This document shows, piece after piece, positions 23,479 through 26,520 of a stretch of 26,520 nucleotides of DNA. Below the pieces are notes generated by a model. The model saw only the letters and a program-made list of their open reading frames with translations. It had not been told where the DNA came from and ran no database searches. This DNA is from JACKCP01 sp050253255 (GTDB lineage: Bacteria > Desulfobacterota > Desulfobacteria > Desulfobacterales > JACKCP01). A program made the translations under genes and the position numbers. The number at the start of each line of letters is the position of its first letter. Position 1 is the first letter of the stretch. The stretch is from the NCBI GenBank assembly GCA_050253255.1, contig JBFWJK010000027.1, forward strand, positions 1-26,520, read 5' to 3'.

Positions 23479-23534
23479 ATTCTTCCCCTGCCATTTTATC
23501 AAGCCTTGAATTAAGCATTTCAACCGAATTTTTA
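23444..23534 (+). repeat. Direct repeat copy 2 flanking the flavoprotein gene
   Basis: Intact partner of the segment at 22005-22096. It consists of the terminator plus the 3' end of the complete DUF5320 gene. Confidence 0.7.
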
Positions 23535-23773
23535 AGGCTTTCGGCCATTGCTCTTAATTCTTCAATTTCTGATGAACCTGAAGAAACAGGCAAAGGGTTT
23601 TGAAAATTACGGTTACCTGCAAAAGCTCTTCTTCCATAGCCTCTGCCCCTTCCGTATCCAAAACCACAGCCTGAACTGCGGTAGCTTCCAGGGACATTTC
23701 CTGAGCATACGCCCCTTGCTCCGCCTGTCATTGAACCCATTCCGTTTGGTCCTGTTCCGTCTAGTCCTGGCAT
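23477..23773 (-). CDS. DUF5320 family small Gly-rich protein
   Basis: Protein of 98 aa beginning MPGLDGTGPNGMGSMTGGARG, the typical DUF5320 N-terminus, followed by a Gly/Arg/Tyr-rich stretch (GYGRGRGYGRR) with two cysteines (C23, C37) and a C-terminal helical coiled coil (about 68-95, IEELRAMAESLKNSVEMLN). Function unknown. In anaerobes such proteins often lie near DUF134 and dinitrogenase iron-molybdenum cofactor-type proteins, and here DUF134 is immediately upstream. AGGAGG lies 6 nt before the ATG. A truncated second copy of its 3' end lies at 22039. Confidence 0.88.
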   Translation of the reverse strand: MPGLDGTGPNGMGSMTGGARGVCSGNVPGSYRSSGCGFGYGRGRGYGRRAFAGNRNFQNPLPVSSGSSEIEELRAMAESLKNSVEMLNSRLDKMAGEE

Positions 23774-23804
23774 AATCTGCCTCCTTTTGTTTTAAGTTTT
23801 TAAA

Positions 23805-23842
23805 GACCAGGCTTTACAAGATGTAAAGTATCCCCCCTGGTC
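23805..23842 (-). other. Intercistronic hairpin between DUF134 and DUF5320
   Basis: GACCAGG with CCTGGTC and the inner CTTTAC with GTAAAG form a two-part stem around AAGAT, with the unpaired bases on one side. The stem overlaps the DUF134 stop codon. It may set relative expression of the two genes or stabilise the downstream mRNA. Confidence 0.5.
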
Positions 23843-24197
23843 AGGTATTATTATTCAGGTCAGAAGCATTATTTCTTCCGCCCCTGAATCGTCTTCCATT
23901 GCCCCCAGAACCTCTTAACTGATAATCTCCGCCGCTGATTCTTATTCTTTTTCCTGTAACAAGAGCTTCAGCAACTGTCCGTCTTGCTTCCTTAAGAATT
24001 CTTCCATAGGTCTGTCTTGAAACTCCCATGATTTTTGAGGCAGACTCCTGATCAAGATTTTCATGATCTGAAAGTCTTATTGCCTCAAAACCTTCAAGAT
24101 TCAAGATAAGTTCCTGATTAAAAGAACTTCCAGAAGGAGAAAAAATCTCATTTTCAGGTTCGCGTGCAATAAATCTTCTTTTTTTATATCTTGGCAT
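23841..24197 (-). CDS. DUF134 family helix-turn-helix protein
   Basis: Protein of 118 aa that starts MPRYKKRRFI, as DUF134 proteins do (MPRPKK...). The helix-turn-helix core runs from EGFEAIRLSDHENLDQE through MGVSRQTYGRILKEARRTVAEAL to GKRIRISGGDY (about 35-92), followed by a Gly/Arg/Asn-rich tail. It resembles a sigma-factor region 4 type DNA-binding domain. I chose ATG 24197, not 24218, because the candidate promoter would start transcription near 24223, leaving almost no leader for the earlier start, and AAGAGA lies next to 24197. It is probably the first gene of a DUF134-DUF5320 operon and may regulate it. Confidence 0.87.
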   Translation of the reverse strand: MPRYKKRRFIAREPENEIFSPSGSSFNQELILNLEGFEAIRLSDHENLDQESASKIMGVSRQTYGRILKEARRTVAEALVTGKRIRISGGDYQLRGSGGNGRRFRGGRNNASDLNNNT

Positions 24198-24229
24198 ATC
24201 TCTTTTCTTTCTTGTCATTTGTTAAATAA

Positions 24230-24258
24230 AATATAACTATAAAAAACAGATAATTCAA
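24230..24258 (-). promoter_or_regulatory. Sigma-70-type promoter of the DUF134 operon
   Basis: On the minus strand TTGAAT (24258-24253) and TATATT (24235-24230) are separated by exactly 17 bp, 32 bp upstream of the DUF134 ATG at 24197. Confidence 0.55.
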
Positions 24259-24262
24259 GATT

Positions 24263-24284
24263 ATTTTGATCATATGATCAAAAT
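24263..24284. promoter_or_regulatory. 22-bp perfect palindrome upstream of the DUF134 promoter
   Basis: ATTTTGATCAT is followed directly by its reverse complement. The core TTGAT-N6-ATCAA has CRP/FNR-family geometry (5-6-5), with the centre about 50 bp before the predicted transcription start. Likely an operator; the binding protein is unknown. Confidence 0.55.
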
Positions 24285-24380
24285 TTATTAAAATTTTTAT
24301 ACTTGTTTATATTACCCTGGAAAGGGTTATTTTTTTTATATTAAGATTAATTTAAGAAGAAGATATTAGTAGCTAAACGA

Positions 24381-24409
24381 AAATTTCTCATTTTTGGCCA
24401 ATCACTATA
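24381..24409 (-). repeat. Dispersed intergenic element, copy B
   Basis: On the minus strand TATAGTGATTGGCCAAAAA, then TGAGAAATTT. It is the closest match to copies A and C. It lies between the 3' end of the alpha/beta hydrolase gene and the DUF134 control region. Confidence 0.5.
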
Positions 24410-24434
24410 ATTAAGCCGGAAGTGAGCGTTGCAG

Positions 24435-25226
24435 TTAAAGATTATTTTTCAATAAAAAATTTTTCAAATAATTTATAACCTCATCAGTTTTTTCCCTGTG
24501 CGGCATATGACCGCAGTTTTTCATAATAATCTTTTCAGAAATCCCTCCTGCTTTTCCGGCAATAAATTCTGCAAATGCACTGGAGCCGTATTCATCATCT
24601 TCTCCATGAATTGCAAAAACAGGACATGTTACATTTTCAATACACCCGTCAAGACTCCAATCTGAAAATTTTTGTGAAAGCCAGATTTCTGTCCATGCAT
24701 CAAGAACCCACTTTGCCTTATTTCCGTGCCATTTTTCCAGACGCTCCATCTGCCCTGATTTTTCAAATTTATTTTTTGTTTTTTTTATTCCCTCAACAGT
24801 CAGTTGTTCAACAAAAGCCTGGGATGCAATTGTAACAACAGCCTTGCAGTCCTTATCACCTGAAGCAATATTTAATGCCATTCCCCCTCCCACACTGTGG
24901 CCAGTAAGAATGTATTCTGAAATCATAAGACCTGATTTGATATCAGGAAAATATTTCAAAGCCTCTTCTTCAATAAAATCAAGAGAAGGCAGATTTTTTC
25001 TTTTATCAGACTTTCCGAATCCAAGACGGTCATAGGCAATTACAATGCGTGAAAGCCTTTTTGCAAGAAGTTTTGGAAAATCACGCCACAGGTCAGTACT
25101 TCCAAGTGAATCATGGAGTAATACAATCGGCAGTTTGAATAAAATCTTTTCAGGAGTCCATTTTTTTGCATATACATATCCTCCGTTCACTTTAATTTTA
25201 AATTCCTGAGTTTTTATTCTGTCCAT
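24435..25226 (-). CDS. Alpha/beta hydrolase
   Basis: Soluble hydrolase of 263 aa. The nucleophile elbow GHSVGG (Ser111), acid Asp210 in HGEDDEYG and His240 in NCGHMPHRE form the expected triad, and the oxyanion-region motif LLHDSLGSTDLW (36-47) is at the usual place. No signal peptide. Substrate unknown; esterase or ester/lactone hydrolase activity is likely. AAGGAT lies 4 nt before the ATG. The TesB-type thioesterase gene lies 49 bp upstream on the same strand, so the two may be cotranscribed and act on acyl esters or thioesters. Confidence 0.9.
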   Translation of the reverse strand: MDRIKTQEFKIKVNGGYVYAKKWTPEKILFKLPIVLLHDSLGSTDLWRDFPKLLAKRLSRIVIAYDRLGFGKSDKRKNLPSLDFIEEEALKYFPDIKSGLMISEYILTGHSVGGGMALNIASGDKDCKAVVTIASQAFVEQLTVEGIKKTKNKFEKSGQMERLEKWHGNKAKWVLDAWTEIWLSQKFSDWSLDGCIENVTCPVFAIHGEDDEYGSSAFAEFIAGKAGGISEKIIMKNCGHMPHREKTDEVINYLKNFLLKNNL

Positions 25227-25275
25227 TTTTATCCTTCCATAAAAACAAAATTTTTCATTAATAAGCTGACACCAT

Positions 25276-26160
25276 CTATTTTTCAGGGTTATATCTCATT
25301 AATCCTTCCTGAACAGTTGAAGCCACCAAAATTCCGTCTCTGGTAAAAATCTGACCTCTGTTAAGTCCTCTTGACGAGCAGGCACTAGGACTTTCCATTG
25401 AATATAAAAGCCAGTCATCCATTCTGAAATCACGGTGAAACCAGATGGAATGGTCAAGACTTGCGGCAGTCATCTGCCTTTCCCAGAATGTATGAGCATG
25501 GGGATGAAGTGAAGTTGCTAAAAGTCCAAAATCAGAAGCATAGGCAAGAAGGCATCTGTGAATTGAAAGGTCATCCGGAAGAACCCCGCTGGCCTTAAAC
25601 CATGAATATTTGAGAGGTTCTTTTTTTTGAGGCTTAAATGGATTTACAGGACTTACCTGTCTTATTTCAACAGGCTTATCCCTTAAAAGCTGTTCTCTGA
25701 TTGATTCAGGGATTTTATCCTTTGCTTTTTTCACATACTCAAGGTCTGACATAAGGTTTTCAGGCCCCGGAACATCAGGCATTGAGCTCTGATGCTCAAA
25801 TCCTTTTTCTTTTACATGAAACGAAGCAGACATACAAAAAATTATCCGTCCCTTCTGGGTTGCAGAGACCTGTCTTGTGCTGAAACTTCTTCCGTCCCGC
25901 AAATTTTCAACTTTATACTCAATTGGAAATTTTGGGTCTCCCGCAAGAAGAAAATAAGCGTGCATGCTGTGAACAGGCCTGTCATTATCTACAGTCTGGG
26001 TTGCAGCAGATAAAGACTGGCCAAGCACCTGTCCTCCGAAAATACTTCCAAACCCCAAATCCTGACTTTTACCCTTAAAAATATTTTCCTTTATTTTTTC
26101 AAGTTTCAAAAGACAGACAAGTTCCTTTAAAACATTTTCATGGTTTGAATCTGAATTCAT
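25276..26160 (-). CDS. tesB: Acyl-CoA thioesterase II (TesB type)
   Basis: Double hot-dog thioesterase of 294 aa that hydrolyses acyl-CoA to free acid and CoA. FGGQVLGQSL (41-50), HSMHAYFLLAGDP (64-76) and LRDGRSFSTRQV (87-98) mark the first hot-dog half. Catalytic residues expected from the E. coli enzyme are D210 (ASDFGL), S234 in place of Thr (SLDHSIWFHR) and Q284 (STVQEG). The Thr to Ser change is conservative and common. The start was set at ATG 26160, where AGGA lies about 8 nt upstream; ATG 26166 would sit too close to it. It is the first gene before the alpha/beta hydrolase. Confidence 0.92.
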   Translation of the reverse strand: MNSDSNHENVLKELVCLLKLEKIKENIFKGKSQDLGFGSIFGGQVLGQSLSAATQTVDNDRPVHSMHAYFLLAGDPKFPIEYKVENLRDGRSFSTRQVSATQKGRIIFCMSASFHVKEKGFEHQSSMPDVPGPENLMSDLEYVKKAKDKIPESIREQLLRDKPVEIRQVSPVNPFKPQKKEPLKYSWFKASGVLPDDLSIHRCLLAYASDFGLLATSLHPHAHTFWERQMTAASLDHSIWFHRDFRMDDWLLYSMESPSACSSRGLNRGQIFTRDGILVASTVQEGLMRYNPEK

Positions 26161-26467
26161 GGACATTTCCTGATTTTAAGTTTCCGGATAAAAATTTTAC
26201 AAAAAATATAAAGTAAAACCATAGGTTATCAGCCTGGACATAATAAATCTCACACAAAATCTTTTGGAACAAAAATATATAGTGACTGGCCAAAAGCAAA
26301 ATTCTTTGTTCAGCAACTATATAAAACAATTATCATATTAATTCCTTATATTCAAAAAATCTGAACAAAATGTCCTTTAAGGCGTGTTTTTAGTCTTTTT
26401 AAACTCTTTATTATATAATTAAATAAGTTTAGTCTTTTAAAAAAAACAACATACAAGGACTAAAGGC
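26161..26467. other. 307-bp spacer between divergent tesB and the last gene
   Basis: AT-rich, no gene seen. It holds one copy of the dispersed AGTGACTGGCC element (26280-26310), a TATAAT hexamer (26414-26419) that could be the -10 of the gene at 26468, and an 11-bp direct repeat TTTAGTCTTTT at 26389-26399 and 26428-26438 on either side of it. A convincing -35 is lacking. Confidence 0.4.
26280..26310 (+). repeat. Dispersed intergenic element, copy A
   Basis: TAGTGACTGGCCAAAAGC followed by an A/T-rich tail. Its core TGAYTGGCCRAAA is shared with copies at 24381-24409 (minus) and 15494-15515 (plus), and more loosely with 2141-2158 (minus). Confidence 0.5.
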
Positions 26468-26520
26468 ATGACAGAAATAAATCAGGAAAAATTAAAAATT
26501 TATTCAAAAAACAATAATGA
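26468..26520 (+). CDS. Start of a gene that runs off the window (partial)
   Basis: ATG at 26468 is preceded by AAGGACTAAAGG, a good ribosome binding site, and opens MTEINQEKLKIYSKNNN before the window ends. Seventeen codons are too few to identify the product. The TATAAT-containing spacer upstream supports a real gene start. Confidence 0.55.
   Translation, partial: MTEINQEKLKIYSKNNN

Noticed and set aside
22005..23534. Insertion sequence or composite transposon around the flavoprotein gene
   Set aside because: The flanking copies are terminator plus gene-end sequences in direct orientation, with no transposase, terminal inverted repeats or target duplication visible.
24263..24284. Canonical FNR box
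   Set aside because: The half-sites TTGAT/ATCAA fit, but the spacer is 6 bp instead of 4, so I report it only as a CRP/FNR-like palindrome.
24314..24336. Intrinsic terminator (ACCCT-GGAA-AGGGT followed by T run)
   Set aside because: The stem is only 5 bp and there is no plus-strand gene upstream for it to end; it could be chance in AT-rich DNA.
1..26520. CRISPR array or tRNA/rRNA genes
   Set aside because: No regularly spaced identical repeats and no cloverleaf or rRNA-like stretches were seen on reading through both strands.

Overview
The window is AT-rich, gene-dense bacterial chromosome with no phage, transposase, CRISPR, tRNA or rRNA genes that I can see. The gene content suggests an anaerobic, low-GC member of Desulfobacterota, probably Desulfobacterales: an ftsE-ftsX-envC-ctpA cluster, a CoA-disulfide/persulfide reductase pair with a rhodanese domain, hypA-hypB with a nickel importer component, a DUF134-DUF5320 pair and a sigma-54 regulator. 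The assignment rests on recognised families, not on a marker gene.

Layout. 115-615: small membrane protein (+), closed by a strong bidirectional terminator. 679-5080 (minus strand): ftsE, ftsX, envC-like and ctpA, the machinery that switches on cell-wall splitting at division. 5353-5892: pyrE (+). 5968-7107: MFS transporter (-). 7145-9356: four small proteins of unknown function (+). 9503-12608: two related FAD/NAD(P)H disulfide reductases (+), preceded by a cluster of TTTAGG/CCTAAA half-sites that overlaps a candidate promoter. 12609-18100 (minus): M48 protease, membrane-anchored chemoreceptor-like protein, CDF metal transporter and a sigma-54 activator. 18262-21313 (+): hypA, hypB, an iron-sulfur protein and a NikMN-type nickel transporter component. 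These diverge from the sigma-54 activator across a 161-bp region that holds two inverted repeats sharing AACAG/CTGTT half-sites and a good -24/-12 promoter. 21539-24197: DUF296 protein (-), an Old Yellow Enzyme-type flavoprotein (+), DUF5320 (-) and DUF134 (-). 24435-26160 (minus): alpha/beta hydrolase and TesB-type thioesterase. A new gene starts at 26468 (+) and runs off the window.

How genes work together. FtsEX is expected to gate the catalytically dead LytM domain of the EnvC-like protein, so that it activates amidases during septum splitting; the periplasmic protease CtpA is encoded just downstream. HypA, HypB and NikMN form a nickel acquisition and delivery set, probably transcribed from a sigma-54 promoter under the neighbouring activator. 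The two CoADR-type enzymes likely reduce CoA-persulfide, polysulfide or disulfide.

Most notable observations: (1) the sigma-54 control region of the hypAB-FeS-nikMN operon; (2) a direct duplication of a terminator plus the 3' end of the DUF5320 gene, which brackets the flavoprotein gene and leaves a DUF5320 gene remnant; (3) a dispersed intergenic element found three or four times; (4) operator-like palindromes upstream of the CoADR pair and of DUF134. I see no clearly novel defence or mobile system. The least-explained unit is the hypAB-linked iron-sulfur protein with its solitary NikMN.
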